Below are positions 13,034 through 23,689 of a stretch of 64,000 nucleotides of DNA, in pieces (within the stretch, counting starts at the first letter, position 1; each line of letters starts with the position of its first letter). Source of the stretch: Filosporella fistucella (lineage: Eukaryota; Ascomycota; Leotiomycetes; Helotiales). A program made the translations under genes and the position numbers. The DNA lies in the NCBI GenBank assembly GCA_030077755.1, contig JAQJZZ010000005.1:1488001-1552000 (forward strand), given 5' to 3'. The notes below the pieces were generated by a model. It was not told the origin of the DNA. It worked only from the letters and a program-made list of their open reading frames with translations, and made no database searches.

Positions 13034-16000
13034 CTATAGATTATCATCCCTCCCCCCAGCATCCAAAAGCATCTTCTCCACCCACCACAATCTTTTCTCC
13101 CTCGCCGCCCTCAACGGCGTCCCGAACACTCCACCACCAAGATTCGGGTTCGCACCTGCCTCAAGCAGAATCTTAACATATTTCCTATCATGTAATACAG
13201 CAGCCTGCAGACTGCCATATTTTCCATCCTCTAGGGTCACGTCTGCCCCAGCCTCTATTAAAATTTCTTGGATAGCATCAGATCTCTTACAGAAAGCTGT
13301 TTGAAGAGCAGTGTCGTATTCTCCGCCGACTGCGTTGACATTTGCGCCATGCTGAAGTAGGAGACGAACCAGGCTTTCATTGGCTTGCACGCAAGCAATT
13401 TCAAGAGGATATCCGTAAGTCCCCTGAGGAAAGGGAGGATTTATCTGTGCTCCTTCCACAATAAGATAAGATACGATAGTCTCATTTCCCGTATGTACGG
13501 CGCTCTGGAGCGGCGTAAGATAGATTCGTTTCCAGATATAAGCATCATCTTCAGGTCGGTGAACGGCATCGAGTGAAACACCCAAAGAGATGAGGCGTTT
13601 GATCAAATCAAGTTGTCCGTCCTTCCCATTCCCACAAGCAGATGTGAGAAGTGATGTGTTATGACTTGGAATTATCGCTGATGCATCAAGTTCAAGAAGC
13701 TCGTGGACGATGTGATAATACTTTTTCTGGATTGCTGCTTGAAGTGGAGTTCCGTAGTAGCCATAAGGCGGATTTGGGTCAATGTCTGCCCCCTTGCTCA
13801 AGACTAGACGATATATTTCCTCATCTCCATTAAGTGCCGCATATTTTAGAGGTGTGCCATCTTTTCCAGCTCTTAAATTGACATCTGCACCTCTGTCAAG
13901 GAGCCCTTTCACGATATGCAGGACACTTTGACTTATTGCCTCGTGCAACGCAGAGCCGTTTCCACCTGTGTATATCGCATTGACGTCACATCCTGCATCC
14001 AAAAGTAGACGCATACCTTCCCAGTAATTTCCAATGATACTTTAGCCAAGTGGTGAGATATGTGAATCGGGATGTCCATTCGGGTCTGCTCCATGCTGCA
14101 ACAAAATTTTGATTTTGTTAAATATATTCGGATCACGGTAGTTTGTGCCTTGAGTTAAAGCCTGCGCACCGTAGCTTTTCACATCAATGCCCTTCTTGAT
14201 CAGAAACTCAAGCATAACGCAATCCATCTTTTGAGATGCTCTTGTAAGTGCACGAGTACACGATTCTTCCTCGGTAATGGGTTTCAATCTATTGTCCAGA
14301 AGACTTTGAACGAGTTTTCGGATTATTTGAGCCAGCTGCAATCTCCAATGCAGTGAAGTAGTCTTTCACGAACGACCCGGATTTATTAGAGTGTCTTCCA
14401 TGATGAGGTTGATGAATGTCAGCACCTGACTCTATCAAAAATTGTACCATTACCTCCTCGTTTTGAGCAAGTGCAGCGCGAAGGGGGTTCCATATTCGCC
14501 ACTGGGAGTTTCGTTAATGTTGGCACCGCTACTTAAGGGGCGTCATGGAGAGCACAACTCCCACGAACTTTCAGGTTAGAATCGGCTCCATGATCTAACA
14601 ATAATTTGACCATGTCGATATCGCAATTTCCCCCGCAGGAAAGGTTCCATGGATTAAAATAACCACTAGACGGTATATTCACATCCACACCATAACCTAT
14701 GAAAGTCACGACGGTCTCCGGAGTCCCCTTCCTTATCGCGGTTGATAGTGGATGACCATTATATTCCCTGGTACAGTACATCTCATGCCCATTCTCAATT
14801 AAGAGTTGGATGATCTCCGTATTCCCGTATTCTACGGCGACATGAAGAGCACTTCCTTCCTAGCGGTCAAAACTATTTACTTGAGCACCGGAATCCAGGA
14901 GCCGTTTGACTATTGTGTAACGGCCACCCAATACTGCAGCTAACAATGGGCGAAAAAACCTACCACGGTATGGAGAATTGGGGTCAGCTCCTTCTGCAAG
15001 AAGTAGTTCAACAATATCTTCGAATCCTCTAGAAGCTGCGGCAGCCAATCCCGCACCCATTACTTGGCTGGATGGTTTCTGCTCGCCGTACAGTAAGTAC
15101 TTTACGACGGGTCCTAGTCCATGATAACGTGCATAGTAGATTGAGGGGGAGAAATCCAGAAGGTTACGTTTGGAACTTCCTAAACGAATTCGAGAGTCAT
15201 CTATCCGATCCGGCTCGCATAAATTGAGAAAGTTCATCAGGATGTTAATGTTTTTGTGATCAAAGAGTCGAATGAGGAGTGTCTCGACAATGTATCGATC
15301 GGCTTGAGACATTCGTAAAAGATGTTTCGACTAGTATAAAGCAGAGTATGACAAGAACGGAAACTCATGGTGATTGAACTGAGTGACCCTCTTGTCATTG
15401 CTGAAGTCAGGGATATATATCAAACACATTTGCATGATACAACTGTGACTAAGTGTTTCGGTAACGACTAGAGATTGAGGGAGAATTTTACTCGCTCTTC
15501 CGGAGACAATGTATTCCTTTACGGAAAAATGTGTAAATTGCAGGATCCTCACATTCTTGTCAAAGACTCCATATCCAGCAACCCCTTGGTCACGAAGCTT
15601 GCGCTACATGGCGTAGGGTACGTCTGATACAGAAACTAGACTCGAGAATATCTCTAGCAGATCGTAAGCATCACCAAATCTGTCCTCGACATCAAAACTT
15701 CGCGATTCAATAGTGATTGCAGTCGCTTCAGCAACCTCCTGAATTGTGACTGGTCTATGCGAATAGGCTAGTAACGTAAAAATGATCTCAAGCTCGCGTT
15801 CGTACATTGGCGAGATGTTTTTGAGCATTCTTTCGTATGTAGTATCCAACGTTTTTGGCAGACCGTTGAGTTCCTTCATTATATTGGCAGCTTGGAACAC
15901 TTTCTGAGTTCAGTCAAATGGCATGCGACCCATCGAAACCTGAAACATTAGTCAGTCATATATGGCATAGAATATGATGTACATTCCATTTGCATTCCGG

Positions 16001-17220
16001 CTCAGCGTGGTTTCGATCTCCATCCTCACGTCCTCCGGCCACTTCACTACTTTAGCATCCTTAGTCAGACATGACCGAACGTGTAGTCGGATATCTTCAT
16101 TAACCAACGCCGTTTGAATATCAAGGTCAATATCTGATAATTTTGCCATTTCTCGAGCAATGTCGGCTTCAGGACGACTTGTTATAAAGATTTCAAAGTC
16201 TCCTATTGAAGACTTCAATTCCTTCAAAATCTCCATCATAGCCGCGCGCTCCTCATATTCATCGTCAAGGATACATTCATCTAAAGCATCAAGTACGACA
16301 AATGTGTTGCCCTCATTCCCAAAAAAAATCAAGACAACTTGCAAGTTGTGCCAAAGAGGATACTCCACCCTTGCACTCTTCATAGAACTCTCGACAGAGG
16401 CAAAACTTCCGAGTGTGTACAATACTGCCAAGTCAAAGACTGAACAGCTTCCCTGCGTGTTTGTTTGGAGGAATCTCCGAAATCAAAGTAGTGATAGATG
16501 GCTCTTTGGCTTGATGTGTTTTGGACCAAGAGGGTGTCAATCACGGCTGCACTTAATATTGTCTTGCCTCCACCAGGCATCCCGTGAACCCACATGAGGT
16601 TGTTTCTGCCATCCGAAAACGTCTGAAATTGTTCAGAACGAAAGAGCCACTCACAAGTTCCAGATTCTCTTTTCTTGAGTGCAGCATGGTAATTGATTGT
16701 AGGATCCGATGTTTTCAGCCACTTCAAGATCCTATTTCGTTTGCCTTTGATTTTCATTCATCGACAGATGAGATCACTTCATCGATGCCAGCTTTGAGAT
16801 CCAGCTCAAGCATAGCAGAATCTGCGGCGAGTGCGAGAAGAAACTTTGTTTTGTGTTGTCCAAAATTGGCAAGACTTTCTTCGATTTTCTTCGTTTCCAG
16901 AGGCAATTTCAATCTTCTTTGGACCTTTGAAAAGCGAGTGATATCTTTCACTTTGGTACCTATCATTTCTAGCTCCTTTGTGCATACTTCGAAGGAGCCA
17001 CTGAGGCCGTTGAGAGATTTGAGGAGAATAAAACGTTCGTCGCCGCTGTATTCGGCGAGCCCTTTGAGACTTTGAAAAATGCTGTTGAGACTTTGACTTC
17101 ATCGATAACTTTCAAGATTTCTTTCGGGGCACTCCTAACAGTGCTAATATACTTGTAGCAGGCAGACAACACCATGCTACTTATGCTGACGAGCTCGACG
17201 ATTGTTGCAACTTCCGCCAT
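13034..17220 (-). pseudogene. Decayed NACHT-ankyrin STAND receptor
   Basis: Reads as one receptor gene on the minus strand, broken many times. It starts MAEVATIVELVSISS at 17220, with a STAND N-terminal domain. The P-loop HGMPGGGKT lies near 16570 and Walker B FVVLDALDEC near 16280. A 43-nt intron at 15940-15982 rebuilds NGMFRWVACHL at the same place and phase as in the intact neighbour. HFSVKEYIV is near 15510 and ankyrin units run to 13034 (GSALHEAIS, GTPLKYAALNG, LLLEAGANPNLGGG). In-frame stops lie at 15604-15606 (TAG), 15331-15333 (TAG), 14860-14862 (TAG) and 14042-14044 (TAA). Frame changes lie near 17093, 16757, 16431, 15885, 14470-14545 and 14341. The stretch 13034-14014 alone is still an open 326-codon ankyrin frame and might be mis-annotated as a gene. 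No full-length product is possible. Confidence 0.88.
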
Positions 17221-17736
17221 ATTTCCAGTAGCCGCAGTAGCATGAATGCGTTAATTTGCAAATAATCATCGACTTCGATAATTCGGCAAGTGGCAAGGCT
17301 GACTGACATGACTTAAATTCGGAATACAGGCGCCTAGAATGAGGCGACCGTTGGTTGGTTATTCTAAATGCATGCTATCGGAATTGCAGGGGAAAGAGCT
17401 GAAGAGGGCTTAGTTTCGACCGCTATTCACTATGACTTGAGGTTATATTATACAAACACGGTTGCAGATTGTGGTTTGAAGAGCTTCATGGCTCTCGTGA
17501 TGTATATCAGACTTGGTTTTTAAGCCATAAATAAAAACAGGATGAAGAAAGGCATGGTGAATTGGTTTGAGGTTGCATGATGGGTCTTCGAGGAAAACAG
17601 GACACTGCAAGGACGTGACGAGTGAACATGTGACTAGATTGGAACTGCCTGGATTCCTGACCTAGCTCTAGCTATTACTTGCTCTAGCTGAGAAATCGGG
17701 GTTTTGAAAGCAACAACTCGGTTCAATATTTTTCGT
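17221..17736. other. Intergenic
   Basis: Between the start of the dead receptor and the 3' end of the paraoxonase-like gene. No ORF, repeat or RNA gene recognised. Confidence 0.5.
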
Positions 17737-19091
17737 CTACACAGAGATATTCCCAACTCTGTCACAAACCGTGATGAACGGGCTTGCCACTCCTCCCATC
17801 CAAAACGTATCACTCTTCACATCATGCACCGCGACTGTACTTCCAGGTAAGACTTCTCCCTCGATATCCTCAAACACCTTCTCAACTTCATGTACCAGCC
17901 TCCCATCATTTCCGAATATCCTCTTGATCCTAAACACAGTGCTCGGAACTGGTAATTCCTGTCCCTCCCCGGCTTCCATAGCTCCCACCAATGCAAGAAC
18001 CTTGGGGAAGCCAATTGCGAAGATGTTCCCTTCCGAGTCGATGGAGAGATTATCCCCGGGCATGTTGATAGGTATGATAGTGCCGGGTGAGAGTGTTTGA
18101 TTTTTGGAGAGGACGTGAGAGGTGATGTATCCTTTTGCGGAATGAGCTACATAGATTAGGTTCTTTGGCGTAGAGGGCTTAGTGATGCCGTTGGCAAAAT
18201 AGAAAGGAGATGTGGATGCGATGTGGCAAGAAGAGGTGAGGGAGCAGTAAGTTATACTTCCGCCACCGAATATCATTTGCAGCTTACGGAACTAAAGCGT
18301 GCGTAAGTACTTTTCGACTTGAAAGATGGAGGAAAAGATTGAAGGGACGAAACTTACACGGCCGGTTTTGGTGTTGTGATCATTCGTGACCAGAACTCCC
18401 CCATCACCCAGAGCGACCAAACCGTTAGGCATAATCAAATGTTTGCTGTGAATCGTCTTCACGAATTCTAAGCTCAAAGATCCAGGTGTATGATCAAAAA
18501 CTTCTATCGTGGCATTGTCTCCGTACTTCAATCCATCCAAAACATGCCCATTTTCATCGACTACCGGCCGATGATTCACCATCCAGAAACGGAGGCGATT
18601 ATCAGTCATGATCTCAACGTCCAATCCATGAACATCTATCACCTTGTCGCCAGATGACGATTGGTAGTTTCCCGTGATTTGTAACTGGCGTAATCCATAT
18701 AGGCCGTCTGCTCCTGGCACGTCGATGTTCAGAACAGAAACGTGATCTTTGAGAGTTCGAGCAGATGCATTGTAGTTATCTCCTCTACCCCGCATCAGCA
18801 ATATGCAAACCTGTCAAAACCAACGACTCACCCAGGTGACCATCCTCTCCTACTACTAACAGTCGAACAAGCAGCATATAGCATTCGATTCTTCTCATCC
18901 AAATACATATCCTCACATGCCTCTAGCAGAGGGTGTCGAAGACGTTTACATTGGAATGGAAATTCTTCGATTTTTTGATGGGTTCTGCCAACGCCAAGAG
19001 TGATCCATATCAGATCCTTAAGGGCGACTTGGTATAGAACTGCGAAGAAGAAAACAACGCTTGAAGCGAATATAATGAGTTTCCTGCCCAT
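17737..19091 (-). CDS. Serum paraoxonase/arylesterase-like beta-propeller hydrolase, membrane-anchored
   Basis: Exons (minus) 19091-18832, 18784-18358, 18291-17737 give 413 aa; the introns are 47 and 66 nt. The start MGRKLIIFASS is the first ATG of the frame, and residues about 4-25 form an uncleaved signal anchor, as in mammalian PON. Family features are the N-terminal CEDMYLDEKNRMLYAACS strand, VHGLDVEIMTDNRLRFWMVNH, MPNGLVALGDGGVLVTNDH (calcium-coordinating Asn/Asp segment), IFGGGSITYC and the terminal HDVKSDTFWMGGVASPFITVCD. Splicing at 18358/18291 restores KTGRFRKLQMIFGGG. The expected role is lactone or aryl-ester hydrolysis, probably facing the ER or secretory side. The substrate is unknown; the exact acceptor of the first intron (18785) is chosen by phase. 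Confidence 0.88.
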
Positions 19092-19818
19092 GGTTGTGGA
19101 TGCAGAATTGGGACTCAAGGGCTGGAAAATGGAAAATGCAGCAAAATTGGCAGAAGTGAAAACCCTCTAGAAATGGAAAGGAGATTTATATGGAATGAAA
19201 CTGCAGATGACCCATGCTAGAGGTGTAGTCAATGGTCCGTCCGGTGAAGACGATTCCCATGGTTGTTCGACATTGTAAGCTGCGATACGAACACGAAAAA
19301 TGTGCTCCAATTGAAGGAAGAAGTCGGGAAGCAGGCGGAAGTCCGCCAGCAGGGCCGATTCTCGCCTGGGCAAAGCCTCTGCACGTGATCCAACAATGCC
19401 CCTTTTCCTCGAGGCATATTTTTGCTCCTTTCAACACAATCGACATCATAGTCCAGTTTGCAGTCCAAGTCAAGTGTTGATTTTCTTACCTTATCTCAAT
19501 TTGACACATGCCAAATGCAGCAGTCAAGGTACCAAATGCAAGGCTATCCACCCAACCCCGCATAACGCAACTAAAAACCCTGTTGGCAGCATTATCGCAT
19601 GCCAGAATCTTGCTTTGTCCCGCCATTCATCCACAGCAAGAACGTCATGAAGCGAAATCAAGTTGGAGAAGAGCTGCTATATAAATTCTTCTTTCCTTTA
19701 TTTCTGTAACGTCTTCTGCTTTATATCTCGATTATTCTCCGATCGCGTCTGTGTAATTGTATCAATTCAGAATAAACCATCACCAATATCTCCAAAAAAA
19801 AAGGACAAAATCGCAATC
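19092..19818. other. Divergent promoter region
   Basis: Shared upstream region of the paraoxonase-like gene (minus) and the small membrane protein gene (plus). Reading frames on both strands here overlap each other and have no motifs. Confidence 0.5.
19678..19686 (+). promoter_or_regulatory. TATA-like element
   Basis: TATATAAAT about 135 nt upstream of the ATG at 19819, followed by pyrimidine-rich sequence. Position is plausible for a strongly expressed small gene; unproven. Confidence 0.4.
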
Positions 19819-20215
19819 ATGGTCAACGCTTATATCGTCACTCCTCTCGTTATTGCAATAATCGCTATTGCACTTGCTTTTGCATATCAGACGGGTGCAT
19901 TGGATCCAGTGATCGAAGCTGTTGGTAAATTGATCTTCAAGGCCAAAGCCAAGGCAGAGCAGAAGAAATTGGAGGCAAAAGGAATGAAAGAGGGAGAAGA
20001 TTTCGTGTCTGGTATGTGTCCTCACCTGTACCAACTTAAAGTATACCCTTTAGGTTCCGACTAAGCATGCGAGTGCGGAGAAACACCTCGTGGCAAGCTG
20101 TCCTAGTCTTCTCAGCACTTACTAATGAAATATAGAACAACTTGAAGGAAACAAGCAGGCAAATGACGTGGTCGAAGGACTCGGAGGCATTGGCGGATTG
20201 AAGAAGGGATTCTAA
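19819..20215 (+). CDS. Small single-TM hypothetical membrane protein (90 aa)
   Basis: Exons 19819-20011 and 20136-20215, joined by a 124-nt intron (GTATGT..TATAG). The ATG at 19819 lies just after an A-rich leader. Residues about 3-23 form one hydrophobic helix (VTPLVIAIIAIALAFAYQ). It is followed by a Lys/Ala-rich amphipathic helix (FKAKAKAEQKKLEAKGMKEG) and a conserved-looking Gly-rich end (GLGGIGGLKKGF). I recall similar tail-anchored-like proteins in many ascomycetes, without a characterised function. The phase-perfect splice and the short terminal exon ending in a Gly/Lys tail support the model. Probable location is an internal membrane; role unknown. Confidence 0.75.
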
Positions 20216-21472
20216 TATGAAAACGACGGCACGGAATAATGATCAGATGGAAACATGATGACATGACGCCAGCACATGGCACAAAGGGAGTCGAGGGTTG
20301 AAAATATTTCAAACAGAACAGTTAGGAGTTAAAAAAGCTGTATATAATCATGAGGAGATGTGTGTAATATAAGATAAGATTAAGTTGTCTCTCCCGTAGG
20401 AGGTTTTTTGAAACGTTGTCTCAATGGAATGAAAAGGGGTATAGACGAAACCAGGAACACTGTCTTGGGTCGCATATGCAATTTACATCATCCTACATTT
20501 TGACTGCAGCAACGTTAAAGTAAAGCTTCTGTAATATCAACGTAACGGGCCGTAGCACGTACACACACGCACACGCACCATTTCCCGTCTCGCATCGCGT
20601 CGTCCTTGATCGCGTCGTGTACAAAGTGCATTCCTCCACACTGGGGCGTCCAAGGGTGTTCCCAGAGGCAGGTCTTGCTTTTCTAAGTGAAAATTATATA
20701 TAGGCTAGTAATTTCCGAAAGAATAGATTGAGCATCCAGGAACAGAAATATGATGCAGTCGTTTAGAGGAGAAAGCTTATGATATTTAGCAGCAATCATT
20801 CCTCCTCTCTTTTGCACATCTGATCTTTTTCTTCCATTATACTCGTACGGAACTCTGTACTCGAGTGCATGACATCAGATGCTCCGGATGCAGTCGGCAC
20901 TTGAGGCACTCTCCATTCGTTTTGTTCTCGGTTCGCCACTCTTTACGAATCAATGAATCGATTCCAAGCTGCTGCCATCCCCAATCCGTATTCACATCCC
21001 GGTTCTCCCGCCCAAACTTGGACGTAGCGGGGAAATCTCTCTGAGTCTGCGTCGACCTCAGCCTCATCATTCCATTGATTCTACTATTATTTGATCCAGA
21101 CCCGTTCCTTTTGGACGAGACCGACCTGACCTGACTTGGCTTCATTGCATCTGTTCAGCTACAACCTGATCTGCGACATTCATAATGTGGCCTTCATCTC
21201 TTGATCTTCACACTTAATTGTCGCTGAAAGATCCGGGAAATACGATTCTCAATTACAATTATTACGCACCATATCAGGCCAGTCCATCTACCCGTCCTGG
21301 CCGAAGCTTTGTCTGTTGTCCGCTGTGCTGGTTATCGCATAAGCAACGCAGCGTCATTGTTGCGCAACACCTAGGTACCACCATTCCCCCGCCATCCGAA
21401 ATTCGTTCTTGTCCCTCCCAACTCCTTCAAAACAGCCTGAACTCAACACCGACGATCGAATGAGCTGCCAAA
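20216..21472. other. Intergenic with possible small minus-strand gene
   Basis: Promoter side of the SYLF gene. It contains a short (CA)n/CACG tract near 20560-20577 and an isolated 102-codon frame described separately; otherwise nothing recognised. Confidence 0.5.
20837..21145 (-). CDS. Possible small hypothetical protein (102 aa)
   Basis: ATG-initiated uninterrupted frame, Ser/Arg/Asn-rich, with a C-terminal Cys pair (CLKCRLHPEHLMSC). It is divergent from the SYLF gene across 327 nt. No recognised domain, no intron and no homology argument available; it may be chance. Confidence 0.25.
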   Translation of the reverse strand: MKPSQVRSVSSKRNGSGSNNSRINGMMRLRSTQTQRDFPATSKFGRENRDVNTDWGWQQLGIDSLIRKEWRTENKTNGECLKCRLHPEHLMSCTRVQSSVRV

Positions 21473-23689
21473 ATGCAACGAGTCACTTCTATGCTTCCTT
21501 CGTGGGACAAGACGAAGACCGGAAGCAAGAAGGGATTCGATAAAGCCTGGTCCTGGGCAGACAAACGTGAGCTGAGAATTGCATCTGAGTCGCAATCGCA
21601 CCACACTAACATCCCTCCAGTCGGCGCACCAGTCAACAGACTTTCAAACAAGATTGGATCCGAAGCTTTTTGGCCTACGACTCTCGATAAGGAAAGTGAC
21701 AAAGCCGCGCGGATTCTCAAGTCATTTTGCAGTAAGTTTTTAACTTGCAATTTTCAATTTCAAAAGCAATTACTGACCGACTCGTTAACAGAGGATGGTT
21801 TCTACGCCGAAGAAGACCGGCCCACGACTGTCGACGTACCAAAGGGCAAACAAAGAGTACTGAAGAAGATTCCGGAGAAGGTTATACAAAATGCTGTCGG
21901 ATTGGCAATTTTCACGACCATGCGAACGGGACTTTGGGTCTCCGGCGCAGGAGGTTCAGGTGTATTAATCGCAAGGCAGGAGAACGGCGAATGGAGTCCA
22001 CCTTCTGGCATTCTTCTACATACTGCAGGTCTTGGTTTCCTTGTCGGAGTCGACATTTACGACTGCGTGGTCGTAATCAACAATCGAAAAGCTCTGGAGG
22101 CATTTACCAAAATTCGAGCAACACTGGGGGGCGAGATCAGCGCTGTCGCAGGGCCAGTTGGTGTTGGAGGTGTCTTGGAAAATGATGGAAAATGGAAACA
22201 GGCAAAGTATGTGACGCTATTGGGAATTAATTGAAATCGGCACGAACTAACTATCGCTAGTCGACCAGTCTTTACCTACCTCAAATCCCGAGGTTTCTAT
22301 GCCGGAGTTCAGGTCGATGGCACAGTTATAATTGAGCGCACAGATGAGAATGAGCGTTTCTATGGAGAGAGAATTGGTGTCGCAGATATCCTGGCAGGAA
22401 AAGCGCGACATCCGCCCTATGAGATCAAAATGCTCATGGAAACAATAAAGGCCGCAGAAGGACGGAGTGATGTTGATAAGGCCATGATGGATGAATTGGC
22501 AGATCAACCCGCACCAGGAGATGTAGATGTGGAAACACCTATAGCTTCATCGTTCGGCATACCAGAGCCAGATGATCCAGATCCTTTTGGTGTTCTCGCA
22601 TTAGAGAAAGCAGGACTTGAGATTCGAGAAGCTGGGACAAAGAGTCGGCCTGCGAGTACACAATTCGAATACAATCCGAGCCCAACAAGTCCGATTTATG
22701 GTCGCTTCCATAGACGAAGTATGGATACACTTGGGACGAGAAGTAATAGAGAGAGTTACATGTCTACAAGAAGCTCACGTACAAGAACAAGCTCAGACCG
22801 GGCGACTCAAACAAATGAGATGGGAACACAGACTGAGCCAGTCACGCCAATTACGAGTCCAAGTCACAGCGAGGAAAACAAGAAAATTGCGGAAGAGAAT
22901 GAGAATGAGAATGAGAATGTTATTGTCGTTGAGCCAGAGGAGATTGATTATACCAAAATCGATCTTGGTCCATACAGCAGTTTAAATCGCAGCCAGGACT
23001 TTGAGGGTACAACTGTGAATAACAGTCCCCGTGAGCACGAGGAGGAGAAACAGCGAGCTGGATCGGTAGATACCACATATCTGACCGACGACGATGATGA
23101 TTTTGAGGAAGAAGAGCCTGTTATATTTGAGGCTGCTTCTGCACAAGCTACAATCATCACACCACAAGCTATCAAAGCAAGAGGTGGACTTGTTAATATC
23201 CCCAAACGACCTCCCCCACCACCTCTACCGCCTCGCAGCGTTGCCAGAAGAACAATGGTTGATGCTGGTAGTGGACGTACCCCAACTACCCCACTTACAG
23301 AGGGCTTCGAGCAAGTTGACTTACATGGCACCAATCGAAGCAGTATCTCGAGCGAGAAGCCTCTCAGTGTTGCCGATAGACGCAGCATTGAAAGCCAAAA
23401 ACCCATCAACATTGGCGATCTACGCCGCATCTCGGGCGAAACGCCAATCACTATGAATGACCTTGAGAAAACTGCATCGGCACAATCAGATTCCAAGCGC
23501 GAGAGCCTCGGAGCAAAAGTCGAGCATGCTCTACAAGCTGAGCATATAAACAATATCACACCTAGCATCGCAGAACCAAAACGGAGTCTCGAGATCTTGG
23601 ATGATAAGAAGAGGGATGATGACGAAGACGATTTCCACTCTGTACCTACGACCCCATTACCACAGGGCCAGGCCGTGGAGGTTAAGTGA
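21473..23689 (+). CDS. SYLF (Ysc84/SH3YL1-like) lipid- and actin-binding protein with proline-rich disordered tail
   Basis: Exons 21473-21566, 21621-21731, 21792-22206, 22261-23689 give 682 aa; introns are 54, 60 and 54 nt. Splicing restores WADKLGAPVNRLSNKIGSEAFWP, SFCKDGFY and KQANRPVFTYLKSRGFY. Residues about 30-270 are a SYLF/DUF500 domain (TTLDKESDKAARIL, NAVGLAIFTTMRTGLWVSGAGGSGVLIAR, VGVDIYDCVVVINN, GPVGVGG). The remaining about 400 residues are disordered and Ser/Thr/Glu-rich, with one class-II-like polyproline stretch (PPPPPLPPR) near residue 522, a possible SH3 ligand. Yeast Ysc84 has a C-terminal SH3 domain instead; here none is seen. In the family the domain binds phosphoinositides and actin at endocytic sites. 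An ENENEN repeat and acidic runs mark the tail. Confidence 0.9.

Noticed and set aside
22948..23568. 206-codon open frame on the minus strand
   Set aside because: Lies entirely antisense to the disordered part of the SYLF protein; low-complexity composition explains the long frame.
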